Positions 31,547 through 38,988 of a stretch of 39,840 bases of DNA are shown piece by piece. The first letter of the stretch is position 1; the number at the start of each line of letters is the position of its first letter. The position numbers were made by a program, and so were the translations under genes. Source of the stretch: Streptomyces sp. Ru73 (GTDB lineage: Bacteria > Actinomycetota > Actinomycetes > Streptomycetales > Streptomycetaceae); the NCBI RefSeq assembly GCF_002920575.1, contig NZ_PQSQ01000076.1, forward strand, positions 1 to 39,840, in the 5' to 3' direction. The notes under the pieces are model-generated. The model saw only the letters and a list, made by a program, of their open reading frames with translations, did not search any database and was not told the DNA's origin.

Positions 31547-32605
31547 ATGCCCACCACCGCTCAGTACGACATCGACGTCCCGGAGACGATGCGCGCCGCC
31601 GTGCTCGTCGCGCCGAAGCAGCTGGAGATCCAGGAGCGGCCCGTGCCCAGGCCCGGGCCGGGGCAGGTGCTCGTACGGGTCGAGGCGGTCGGCGTGTGCG
31701 GCTCGGACGTGCACTACTACGAGCACGGGCGGATCGGCGACTTCGTGGTCCGCTCCCCCATGGTCCTCGGGCACGAGCCGGGCGGCACCGTCGTCGCGCT
31801 CGGGCCCGGCGCGCGGCGGCACACGCCGGGACAGCCGGTGTCGATCGAGCCGGGCGTGCCCTGCGGCCGGTGCGCGCAGTGCCGGCACGGCCGGTACAAC
31901 CTCTGCCCCGACGTGTCGTTCTACGCCACGCCGCCGGTGGACGGGGCGCTGTGCGAGTACGTGGCGGTGGACGAGGACTTCGCGCACCCGGTGCCGGAGT
32001 CGCTGGGCGCGGAGGGCGCGGCCCTCCTCGAACCGCTGTCCGTGGGCGTGTGGGCCTCCCGCAAGGGACGCGTGGCGCCGGGCTCGCGGGTCCTGGTGAC
32101 GGGAGCCGGGCCCATCGGGCTGGTCGCGCTGCAGACCGCGCGGGCCTTCGGGGCGAGCGAGGTGGTGGTCACCGACGTCGCGCCGCAGCGGCTCGCCGTC
32201 GCCCGCGAGCTGGGCGCCACCGCGACCGTGGACGCGCGCGGGACCCGGCTCGCCGACACCGGTTACGAGCCGGACGTACTCCTGGAGTGCTCGGGCGCCC
32301 CGGCCGCCGCCGAGGAGGGCCTGCGGGCGCTCGGCCGGGCCGGGCGCGCGGTGCTGGTCGGCATGGGCGGCGACACGGTCCCACTGCCGCTCGCGCACGT
32401 ACAGAACTTCGAGATCGAGGTCACCGGCACGTTCCGCTACGCCAACACCTGGCCGACGGCCATCTCCCTCGCCGCCTCCGGCGAGGTGGACCTGCCCCGC
32501 CTGATCACCCACCGCTACGCCCTCGAGGACACCACGTCCGCCCTCACCGCAAGCACGGCCGATCCATCGGCGATCAAAGCGGTGGTGTGCCCACAACCGG
32601 CCTGA
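31547..32605 (+). CDS. Zinc-dependent medium-chain dehydrogenase, sorbitol/xylitol type
   Basis: A 352-residue medium-chain dehydrogenase. The catalytic zinc region is VGVCGSDVHYYEHGRIGDF followed by LGHEPGG, the structural zinc cysteines are in PCGRCAQCRHGRYNLC, and the NAD-binding motif is VTGAGPIGLVAL with an Asp at the end of the second strand (VVVTDVAP), pointing to NAD. C-G-S-D-V-H-Y-Y-x-x-G-R-I-G-x-F is typical of polyol (sorbitol, xylitol) dehydrogenases, which oxidise a polyol to a ketose. ATG at 31547 is preceded by AGGAAAG. A repressor-like site lies just upstream, and a DeoR gene follows after a repeat-rich gap. Confidence 0.92.
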   Translation: MPTTAQYDIDVPETMRAAVLVAPKQLEIQERPVPRPGPGQVLVRVEAVGVCGSDVHYYEHGRIGDFVVRSPMVLGHEPGGTVVALGPGARRHTPGQPVSIEPGVPCGRCAQCRHGRYNLCPDVSFYATPPVDGALCEYVAVDEDFAHPVPESLGAEGAALLEPLSVGVWASRKGRVAPGSRVLVTGAGPIGLVALQTARAFGASEVVVTDVAPQRLAVARELGATATVDARGTRLADTGYEPDVLLECSGAPAAAEEGLRALGRAGRAVLVGMGGDTVPLPLAHVQNFEIEVTGTFRYANTWPTAISLAASGEVDLPRLITHRYALEDTTSALTASTADPSAIKAVVCPQPA

Positions 32606-32981
32606 CCGGCGCAGGGAAGCGGGACGAGGAAGGGCCGCACGGGAAAGGCCGCACCACCGGCCACCGGACCGGGCGAGCGCGAACGACGGACGGCCGGGCC
32701 GGGCGAGGCCGGACGATGGACGGCCGGGCCGGGCACGGCCGGGGGGGCGGACGGTCGGGCCGCGCACGGCCGGGCGGCGGACGGTCGGGCCGGGCCAGGA
32801 CCGACCAAGGGCGGAAGGCTGCCGGACGGCAGGCGGCCGCGCGGCGGACAGGAAGTCGCCGAGGAGTGGCCGTACTCAGGACGGCCGGGCCGGCCGAGGC
32901 CGGACGATGGACGGCCTGGCCGGGGAAGGCCCGGCGACGGGCGGCCGGGCCGGAAGGGGCCCGGCCGGGGAAGGAGGCGGG
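32606..32981 (+). repeat. Degenerate ~30-bp tandem repeats between the dehydrogenase and deoR
   Basis: No supported gene. A unit starting GGACGGYCGGGCC recurs at 32688, 32718, 32749 and 32779, then again at 32879 and 32909, with a period of 30-31 bp. The copies are imperfect and very G-rich on this strand. The period is a multiple of three, but the peptides read from it are low-complexity Gly/Arg sequence, so coding is unlikely. Confidence 0.7.
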
Positions 32982-33791
32982 GTGTCTGCCAAGGCTCGGT
33001 TGTCGCAGGCGGCGGTTGAGAGGCGGCGGCAGGACGTGCTGCGGTACGTCGCCGAGCGGGGCGAGATCCGTATCGACGCCCTCGCGGCGCACTTCGGGCT
33101 GAGCCTGATGACCATGCACCGCGACCTGGACGACCTCGCGGGGCGCGGCCTGCTGCGCAAGGAACGCGGGCGCGCCGTGGCCTTCCCGGCCCTGACCATG
33201 GAGACCGCCACCCGCTTCAGGGAGGGCGCGAACCGCGAGGTCAAGGCCGCGCTGTGTGCCGCGGCCGCGGAGCGGATCCGGCCCGGCAGCACGTTGCTGA
33301 TCGACGACTCCACCACGCTGTACCCGCTGGCCGACGCACTCGCGACGACCGAGGGCATCAGGGTCGTCACCAATTCGGTGGGCCTCGCGCAGCGGCTGTC
33401 CGCGGCCGCCGGGACGGACGTCACACTGCTCGGCGGGCAGTACCAGGGCGACTTCCACTCCTGCACCGGACCCGAGGTGACGCGGACGCTGTCCCGCATC
33501 CGCGCCGACCTCGCGCTGATGTCGGCGACGGCGGTCCACGACGGCCGGCTCTTCCACCCGCTTCCGGAGTTCGTCGAGGTCAAGGAGGCGATGCTGGCCG
33601 CGGCGGCGAGCAGCCTGCTGCTGGCCGACCACTCCAAGTTCGGCAAGACCGCGACGTACGGTTACGGGGACGTCGGCCGGTACGAGGCGGTGCTCACCGA
33701 CCCGGGCACGGACGCGCGGGAGACCGCCGCGATGCGCGAGCTGGGCGCGACGATCACGATCGTGGCGTACGGGGGCGGGGCATCGTCGTAG
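32982..33791 (+). CDS. DeoR-family sugar-responsive regulator
   Basis: A 269-residue regulator. The N-terminal helix-turn-helix (about 15-60) has IRIDALAAHFGLSLMTMHRD followed by LDDLAGRGLLRKERG, and the DeoR C-terminal sensor domain (about 85-260) has IDDSTTLYPLA, VTNSVGLAQRLS, LLGGQYQ and LADHSKFGK, the sugar-phosphate-binding landmarks of the family. GTG at 32982 follows AGGAGG by 4 nt; the frame upstream is repeat DNA. It probably controls the polyol dehydrogenase through the inverted repeat at 31496-31516. Tandem repeats flank it on both sides. Confidence 0.9.
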   Translation: MSAKARLSQAAVERRRQDVLRYVAERGEIRIDALAAHFGLSLMTMHRDLDDLAGRGLLRKERGRAVAFPALTMETATRFREGANREVKAALCAAAAERIRPGSTLLIDDSTTLYPLADALATTEGIRVVTNSVGLAQRLSAAAGTDVTLLGGQYQGDFHSCTGPEVTRTLSRIRADLALMSATAVHDGRLFHPLPEFVEVKEAMLAAAASSLLLADHSKFGKTATYGYGDVGRYEAVLTDPGTDARETAAMRELGATITIVAYGGGASS

Positions 33792-34119
33792 CGTTCGGTG
33801 CAGCGCCTCCGGCGCAGTGGCTTCGGTGCAGGGGCTTCGGTCAGCGGCTCCGGCCTCGCTGCTCCGGCGTAGCGGCTCCGGCCTCGCTGCTCCGGCGCAG
33901 CGGCTCCGGTCCAGCTGCTCCGGTGCGCCTGCGTGGCGGCCCGCCCCCGCGCGCACCGGACGGCGGCGCGCCGGACCGCTGCGCGGCGGGCGGCGCACAC
34001 CGGACGGCGGCGCACACCGGACGGCGGCGCACGTCGGACGGCGGCCCCCGCGGCTTGTAGTAAGCCACAATCCGGACCGTGGCGCTGGCCTGCGCGAACG
34101 AACAGTAGAATCGGCTCAC
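33792..34119 (+). repeat. 28-bp and 17-bp tandem repeats upstream of purB
   Basis: No gene. Copies of a 28-bp unit beginning AGCGGCTCCGG start at 33843, 33871 and 33899; related shorter phrases precede them. A different 17-bp unit, CACACCGGACGGCGGCG, occurs at 33996 and 34013, with a variant at 34030. After the repeats, GGCTT-N5-AAGCC (34052-34066) lies before the purB promoter. Confidence 0.7.
34106..34111 (+). promoter_or_regulatory. -10 element TAGAAT of purB
   Basis: TAGAAT ends 8 nt before the GTG at 34120. With a start point about 7 nt downstream of the hexamer, the purB mRNA would begin on or next to its start codon (leaderless). There is no Shine-Dalgarno sequence before the GTG. Confidence 0.65.
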
Positions 34120-35553
34120 GTGACTGCAAAGCCCCGCATCCCCAATGTCCTGGCCGGCCGCTACGCCTCCACGGAGCTGGCCGTCCTGTGGTCCCCCGAG
34201 TACAAGGTCAAGCTGGAGCGGAAGCTGTGGCTCGCCGTGCTCCGCGCGCAGAAGGACCTCGGCGTTGAGGTGCCCGAGCAGGCCCTCGCCGACTACGAGC
34301 GAGTGCTGGACAACGTCGACCTGGCCTCCATCGCCGAGCGCGAGAAGGTCACCCGGCACGACGTGAAGGCCCGGATCGAGGAGTTCAACGCCCTCGCCGG
34401 CCACGAGCAGGTCCACAAGGGCATGACCTCCCGCGACCTGACCGAGAACGTCGAGCAGCTCCAGGTCCGCCTCTCGCTCGAGCTGATGCGGGACCGCACC
34501 GTCGCCGTCCTCGCCCGCCTCGGCAAGCTGGCCGGCGAGCACGCCGAGCTGGTCATGGCCGGCCGCTCGCACAACGTCGCAGCCCAGGCCACCACCCTCG
34601 GCAAGCGCTTCGCCACCGCCGCCGACGAGCTGCTCGTCGCCTACGGCCGCCTCGAGGACCTCCTCTCCCGCTACCCGCTGCGCGGCATCAAGGGCCCCGT
34701 CGGCACCGCGCAGGACATGCTCGACCTGCTGGGCGGCGACGCCGGCAAGCTCGCCGAGCTGGAGCAGCGCATCGCCGGTCACCTCGGCTTCGCGCAGAAC
34801 TTCACCTCCGTCGGCCAGGTCTACCCCCGCTCGCTCGACTACGACGTGGTCACCGCCCTGGTGCAGCTGGCCGCGGCGCCGTCCTCGCTCGCCAAGACCA
34901 TCCGGCTGATGGCCGGCAACGAGCTGGTCACCGAGGGCTTCAAGCCCGGCCAGGTCGGCTCCTCGGCGATGCCGCACAAGATGAACACCCGGTCCTGCGA
35001 GCGCGTCAACGGCCTGATGGTCATCCTGCGGGGCTATGCCTCGATGGCCGGTGAGCTCTCCGGCGACCAGTGGAACGAGGGCGACGTGTCCTGCTCCGTG
35101 GTCCGCCGCGTCGCGCTCCCGGACGCGTTCTTCGCGCTGGACGGCCTGCTGGAGACCTTCCTGACCGTCCTGGACGAGTTCGGCGCCTTCCCCGCCGTCA
35201 TCGCCCGCGAACTGGACCGCTACCTCCCCTTCCTCGCCACGACGAAGGTGCTCATGGGTGCCGTGCGCGCCGGTGTGGGCCGTGAGGTCGCGCACGAGGC
35301 GATCAAGGAGAACGCCGTCGCCGCCGCGCTCGCCATGCGCGAGCAGGGCGCCGAGCGCAACGAGCTGCTGGACAAGCTCGCCGCCGACGAGCGCATCCCG
35401 CTCGACCGCGACCAGCTGGCCGAGGCGATGGCCGACAAGCTGTCCTTCACCGGCGCCGCCGCCGACCAGGTGGCGGCCGTGGTCGCGCGCATCGAGGAGA
35501 TCGCCAAGGCGCACCCCGAGGCCGCGGCCTACGCGCCGGGCGCCATCCTCTGA
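34120..35553 (+). CDS. purB: Adenylosuccinate lyase
   Basis: A 477-residue cytoplasmic lyase of the fumarase/aspartase superfamily. It acts twice in purine synthesis: SAICAR to AICAR plus fumarate, and adenylosuccinate to AMP plus fumarate. The superfamily signature GSSAMPHKMN, which holds the catalytic serine loop, is at about residues 285-295, and TSRDLTENV and AGRSHNVAAQATTLGKR are the other conserved regions. The length is that of the long actinobacterial form. GTG at 34120 starts VTAKPRIPNVLAGRYAS, where homology begins; the open frame upstream is repeat DNA. A TAGAAT -10 box 8 nt before it suggests a leaderless mRNA. Confidence 0.97.
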   Translation: MTAKPRIPNVLAGRYASTELAVLWSPEYKVKLERKLWLAVLRAQKDLGVEVPEQALADYERVLDNVDLASIAEREKVTRHDVKARIEEFNALAGHEQVHKGMTSRDLTENVEQLQVRLSLELMRDRTVAVLARLGKLAGEHAELVMAGRSHNVAAQATTLGKRFATAADELLVAYGRLEDLLSRYPLRGIKGPVGTAQDMLDLLGGDAGKLAELEQRIAGHLGFAQNFTSVGQVYPRSLDYDVVTALVQLAAAPSSLAKTIRLMAGNELVTEGFKPGQVGSSAMPHKMNTRSCERVNGLMVILRGYASMAGELSGDQWNEGDVSCSVVRRVALPDAFFALDGLLETFLTVLDEFGAFPAVIARELDRYLPFLATTKVLMGAVRAGVGREVAHEAIKENAVAAALAMREQGAERNELLDKLAADERIPLDRDQLAEAMADKLSFTGAAADQVAAVVARIEEIAKAHPEAAAYAPGAIL

Positions 35554-35620
35554 CCCCGCGTCCGTCACCCCCGCGTCCGTCGCCCCGGCGACCGTCGCCC
35601 CCGCGTCCGCTGCCCCTCCG
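35554..35620 (+). repeat. 15-bp tandem repeat between purB and mug
   Basis: Four imperfect copies of a 15-bp unit like CCCGCGTCCGTCGCC fill the gap directly after the purB stop. The mug -10 element follows them at once. Confidence 0.6.
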
Positions 35621-35626
35621 TACGAT
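35621..35626 (+). promoter_or_regulatory. -10 element TACGAT of mug
   Basis: TACGAT ends 9 nt before the GTG at 35636, the same spacing class as the purB promoter. It suggests a separate leaderless transcript for the glycosylase gene. Confidence 0.5.
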
Positions 35627-35635
35627 CGGAACGCC

Positions 35636-36187
35636 GTGCCGCGCCTGACCCCCGAAGAGCTGGAAGCCGCTCGTGACCGCCTCGTCCCCGACGTGGCCGC
35701 GAGCGGGCTCCGGGTGCTCTTCTGCGGTATCAACCCGGGCCTGATGTCGGCCGCGACCGGGCACCACTTCGCCCGGCCCGGCAACCGCTTCTGGCCCACG
35801 CTGCACGCCGCCGGCTTCACCCCCCGGCGGCTGCGGCCCGACGAGGAGCAGGAGCTGCTGCGGTACGGCGTCGGCATCACCAACGTCGTACGGCGGGCCA
35901 CGGCGCGCGCCGACGAACTGACGCCGGAGGAATTCGAGGAGGGCGGCCGCGAGCTGGAGGAGAAGGTGCGCCGGCTGCGGCCGGCCTGGCTGGCGGTCGC
36001 CGGCGTCACCGCCTACCGCGCGGCCTTCGGCGACAAGCACGCCAAGGTCGGGCCGCAGGAGCGGACCATGGGCGACACCCGCATATGGGTGCTGCCCAAC
36101 CCCAGTGGTCTGAACGCTCACTGGAACCCCACCACCCTCGCGGAGGAGTACGGCCGGCTCCGCGCCGCGGCGTTCGCCGAGGACTGA
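35636..36187 (+). CDS. mug: G/U mismatch-specific DNA glycosylase (Mug/TDG family)
   Basis: A 183-residue family 2 uracil-DNA glycosylase that removes uracil or ethenocytosine opposite guanine. Motif 1 is FCGINPGLMSA (about 29-39), where the Asn of GINPG is the family 2 catalytic residue, and motif 2 is LPNPSGLNAHWN, the intercalation loop. HHFARPGNRFWP between them is also typical. GTG at 35636 was chosen on homology and on the -10 box 9 nt upstream; the upstream frame runs inside purB antiphase. The 3' end overlaps a minus-strand hypothetical gene by 70 bp. Confidence 0.93.
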   Translation: MPRLTPEELEAARDRLVPDVAASGLRVLFCGINPGLMSAATGHHFARPGNRFWPTLHAAGFTPRRLRPDEEQELLRYGVGITNVVRRATARADELTPEEFEEGGRELEEKVRRLRPAWLAVAGVTAYRAAFGDKHAKVGPQERTMGDTRIWVLPNPSGLNAHWNPTTLAEEYGRLRAAAFAED

Positions 36188-36618
36188 CCGGCCTGCCGGG
36201 GCAGCGGCGGGCCTCCGCCGCCGTCCGGCCACACCGCGGCCACCAGCTCGTACGGCAGATGCTCGGCGGCCCTGCCCACGCCGGTCGCCACCCGGCACTC
36301 CCCCACCGTCCAGGCGTGCGCCGTCGTGGTCAGCGCCGACAGGCCAGCCAGCGGCGGCCACTCCGGCAGTCCCATGGCCGACCGCTCCAGATGGGGCGTC
36401 AGGTCCAGCACACCGGGCGGGCCCCAGCGTAAGGACAGCACCCCGTCCAGTGCTTCCCGCTCCGCTTCGAACTCCTCGGCGGCGGCCCGCGCGTCGGCCG
36501 GATCGGCGTCCCAGAACTCCTGGCTCACGTGCAGCCGGAGCAGGCGGCCGGTGCCGCCGGGCGCGGTGAGCGCGGCGTCGATCGCGGACAGATGACCGGG
36601 AAACTGTTGCGTCGTCAT
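36118..36618 (-). CDS. Hypothetical protein (166 aa)
   Basis: I do not recognise a named family. The N-terminal 140 residues look like a real globular protein (LLRLHVSQEFWDADPADARA, then WGPPGVLDLTPHLER, HAWTVGECRVATGVGRAAEH), rich in acidic helices with no signal peptide or membrane segment. The last 30 residues fall over the 3' end of mug and are low in complexity. ATG at 36618 has no strong ribosome site. It is divergent from the ROK regulator, sharing an intergenic region with two short inverted repeats. Confidence 0.65.
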   Translation of the reverse strand: MTTQQFPGHLSAIDAALTAPGGTGRLLRLHVSQEFWDADPADARAAAEEFEAEREALDGVLSLRWGPPGVLDLTPHLERSAMGLPEWPPLAGLSALTTTAHAWTVGECRVATGVGRAAEHLPYELVAAVWPDGGGGPPLPRQAGQSSANAAARSRPYSSARVVGFQ

Positions 36619-36630
36619 GTCACCAGTAAA

Positions 36631-36713
36631 GACCCAGGGTCTGACAACCGGCCGTCACAGGCCGTGACCAGCGAAGTTCGGGGCTCGCCGAAGCCCGCCC
36701 GACCGGTTACGAT
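36631..36713. promoter_or_regulatory. Control region between the hypothetical gene and the ROK regulator
   Basis: GACCC-a-GGGTC (36631-36641) and GTCAC-N5-GTGAC (36654-36668) are short inverted repeats suitable for a dimeric regulator. TACGAT (36708-36713) is a -10 candidate for the ROK gene, leaving a leader of about 25 nt that includes a GAGGCGAGGGAG ribosome site. Confidence 0.4.
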
Positions 36714-36745
36714 CCCGCAAACACGCGAGGCGAGGGAGACGGACG

Positions 36746-37903
36746 GTGGGGCGGCTGACCGGCGGGGACCCCTCTCTGCTGCGGCGGATCAACTCCGCCG
36801 TGGTACTGCACGCGCTGCGCGCCGCCGACGCCCTGACCCTGACTCAGCTGGTCCAGCTCACGGGCCTGTCCCGGCCGACAGTCGAGGGTGTCGTGGAAGG
36901 GCTGATCGAGTCGGGGCTGGTCGTCGAGGCGCCGGCGGACGAGGCCGCGGCACGGCGGCAGGGACGCCCTGCCCGCCGGTTCCGCTTCCGTGCCGAGGCC
37001 GGGCACCTGCTGGGCATCGAGATCGGCGCGCACCGGGTTTCCGCGCTGCTGTCCGACCTGTGCGGCCGGGTACTGGGCTCGGTCCAGCACGACGTGGACG
37101 GGTCCACCCCGGCCGACCGGCGTCTGGCGTGCGTCCGGGACACCGTCGCCGAACTGCTGCTGAGCGCCGGCGTGGCCCGTGACTCGCTGCGCGCGGTGGG
37201 TGTCGCCGGGCCCGGCATCGTGGAGGCCGACGGCAGGGTACGGCTGGGCACCGCGCTGCCGGGCTGGACGGGGCTGCCGCTCGGTGAACGGCTGCGCAAG
37301 TCCTTCCGGTGCCCGGTGCTGGTGGAGAACGACGCCAACGCGGCGTGCGTGGCCGAGCACTGGAAGGGTGCGGCGGCCGGCTCGGACGACGTGGTGTTCG
37401 TCCTGGCCGGGCTGAGTCCGGGCGCGGGTTCGCTGATCGGCGGGCGGCTGCACCGCGGCTTCGGCGGGGCGGCCGGGGAGATCGGCGCGCTGCATCTGCT
37501 GGGGCGCGAGGCAACTCCCGAGACGCTGCTGTCGACGACCGGCGAGCCGTTGCATCCGCTCGACGAAGCGCAGGTCGCGAAGGTGTTCACGCTCGCGCGC
37601 GAGGGCGACGCGCGCGCCCGGGACGCGGTACAGCGTTTCATCCAGCGGCTGGTGCACGACGTGGCCGCGCTGGTCCTGGCCCTCGATCCGGAGATCGTCG
37701 TCATCGGCGGCTGGGCGGCCGGCCTGGACGGCGTACTGGACCCGCTGCGCGCCGAACTCGCCCGCTACTGCCTGCGCCCGCCGCACGTCGCCCTCTCCGC
37801 CCTCGGCGAGACCGCGGTGGCGACGGGCGCGCTCCGCCTGGCCCTCGACCACGTGGAGGAACAGCTCTTCGCGGTGGAGGGCACGGTCACGGCCCGCCGG
37901 TAA
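36746..37903 (+). CDS. ROK-family transcriptional regulator lacking the zinc motif
   Basis: A 385-residue ROK protein. The N-terminal winged helix-turn-helix (about 15-65: LTLTQLVQLTGLSRPTVEGV) is joined to a ROK sugar-kinase-like domain (about 85-370) with VGVAGPGIV, the VENDANAACVAEHWKG acid motif and a glycine-rich LSPGAGSLIGGRL. The usual ROK zinc signature (a His, then C-x-C-G-x-x-G-C-x-E) is not found after GEIGAL, so the sugar or zinc site is altered. GTG at 36746 follows GAGGCGAGGGAG. It probably represses a sugar or amino-sugar gene; no target is evident nearby. Confidence 0.9.
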   Translation: MGRLTGGDPSLLRRINSAVVLHALRAADALTLTQLVQLTGLSRPTVEGVVEGLIESGLVVEAPADEAAARRQGRPARRFRFRAEAGHLLGIEIGAHRVSALLSDLCGRVLGSVQHDVDGSTPADRRLACVRDTVAELLLSAGVARDSLRAVGVAGPGIVEADGRVRLGTALPGWTGLPLGERLRKSFRCPVLVENDANAACVAEHWKGAAAGSDDVVFVLAGLSPGAGSLIGGRLHRGFGGAAGEIGALHLLGREATPETLLSTTGEPLHPLDEAQVAKVFTLAREGDARARDAVQRFIQRLVHDVAALVLALDPEIVVIGGWAAGLDGVLDPLRAELARYCLRPPHVALSALGETAVATGALRLALDHVEEQLFAVEGTVTARR

Positions 37904-37935
37904 CGGGATGGTGGCCTGCGCTGACCCGACGCCGG

Positions 37936-37978
37936 GCCCGCGGTCCGGCCGTTGAGTGGGGGACGGCCGGGTGCGGGC
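37936..37978. terminator. Bidirectional terminator between the ROK and GntR genes
   Basis: A two-tier hairpin: outer GCCCGC/GCGGGC (37936-37941, 37973-37978) and inner CCGGCCGT/ACGGCCGG (37945-37952, 37963-37970) around a 10-nt G-rich loop. It lies between convergent stop codons. Confidence 0.65.
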
Positions 37979-37996
37979 AACGGCGGTGACGGGCGG

Positions 37997-38746
37997 TCAG
38001 CCGGCCAGTGCGGCGAGGTTGTCGTGGTCGCCGAAGGTCAGGCGGCAGGTGTCGGCGCGGTACGTGGAGACCGCGACGGCGGTGATGCGGCCGCCGGTGA
38101 CGTAGCGCGTGGTGACGACCAGGACGGGCGCGCCGGGCAGCCGGTCCAGCTGCTTGGCGTCCTCGGCCCGGGCCGAGCCCAGCTCCACGGCGCGCTCCTC
38201 GCCGTCCAGGTCGAGCCGCTGCAGTTCGCGCAGGACGGCGCGGGCGCGCGCCACGGCGCCGGTGGTGGCGTCGGTCACGCCGGGTACGGACCCGGCCGGT
38301 ACGTAGAGCAGTTCGGCCGCGACCGGCTGGCCCTGGTCGACCCGCGTGCGCCGCACGACGTGCACGGTGTCACCGGCACCGGCGCCCAGTGCCTCGGCGA
38401 CGGCCGCCGGGACCGATCCGCCGTCCACCGTCGCCGCGTCGACCGGCTGCCAGGCGTCGCCGGGCGCGCCGGGCCAGCTGTGGCCGGTCCGGTCCACGGG
38501 CACGCCCATGCGGGGCGGGGCGACCGTGGTGCCGACGCCGCGGCGGCGCTGCAGCCGGCCTTCCAGTTCGAGCTGCTCGAGCGCCTGCCGGAGCGTGGCG
38601 CGCGCGACCCCGAAGCGCGCCGCGAGCTCCCGCTCGTTCGGCAGGATCTCGCCGACCGCGAACTCCGAGTCGAGCGCGTCACTGAGCACGGTCTTGAGGT
38701 GCCAGTACTTCGGTTCCTGCGCCGTGTCGAGCTGCGTGGTCCCCAC
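37997..38746 (-). CDS. GntR-family regulator, HutC/UTRA subfamily
   Basis: A 249-residue GntR regulator. The winged helix is at about 12-75 (ILPNERELAARFGVARATLR, then ALEQLELEGRLQRRRGVGTTV as recognition helix and wing). The UTRA ligand-binding domain (about 95-245) has VVRRTRVDQGQPVAAELLYVP, typical of the DasR/HutC branch that senses sugars, amino sugars or amino acids. GTG at 38746 has GGAGG 5 nt upstream. An inverted repeat with the core TGGTC-N2-GACCA, like known GntR/UTRA operators, lies about 130 bp upstream over a promoter-like sequence, suggesting autoregulation. Confidence 0.93.
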   Translation of the reverse strand: MGTTQLDTAQEPKYWHLKTVLSDALDSEFAVGEILPNERELAARFGVARATLRQALEQLELEGRLQRRRGVGTTVAPPRMGVPVDRTGHSWPGAPGDAWQPVDAATVDGGSVPAAVAEALGAGAGDTVHVVRRTRVDQGQPVAAELLYVPAGSVPGVTDATTGAVARARAVLRELQRLDLDGEERAVELGSARAEDAKQLDRLPGAPVLVVTTRYVTGGRITAVAVSTYRADTCRLTFGDHDNLAALAG

Positions 38747-38852
38747 CCTGTCCTCCGCAATCGCCGGGTCCCCGGGCCGTCTCCGGGGGCGTCCCCGGTG
38801 TGTCCCGGGGTTTTGAGCGCTTCTTTATTAAAGGTTGTTGCAGTATGCCTGT

Positions 38853-38888
38853 GACGATATGGGCGGCCCCACCCTTGGTCAAGACCAA
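38853..38888 (-). promoter_or_regulatory. GntR/UTRA-type operator over a promoter
   Basis: TTGGTC-AA-GACCAA (38875-38888) has perfect 6-bp arms and matches the core TGGTC-N2-GACCA of DasR-type sites. Read on the minus strand, TTGACC within it is a good -35, and TATCGT follows 17 nt later as a weak -10. A repressor there would block the gntR promoter. Confidence 0.55.
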
Positions 38889-38988
38889 TCGGCGTTCCGA
38901 TGCCTTGGCGTGACTGGATCAACACGCACGGACACGGCCGCCGGAAACCGCGGGCATTCCCTGCGTGCCGGCGGGTACGGTCCTCGGC

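Noticed and set aside
32688..32960. A coding repeat protein with a ten-residue unit (30-bp period).
   Set aside because: The frame has no ribosome site or start of its own, the peptide is low-complexity Gly/Arg, and copies vary in phase (30 and 31 bp).
32688..34046. CRISPR-like arrays.
   Set aside because: The repeats are directly adjacent tandem copies without unique spacers, are degenerate, and no cas genes are present.
33817..34119. A 101-residue N-terminal extension of PurB.
   Set aside because: The extension reads tandem-repeat DNA, includes no PurB homology, and precedes the TAGAAT promoter element.
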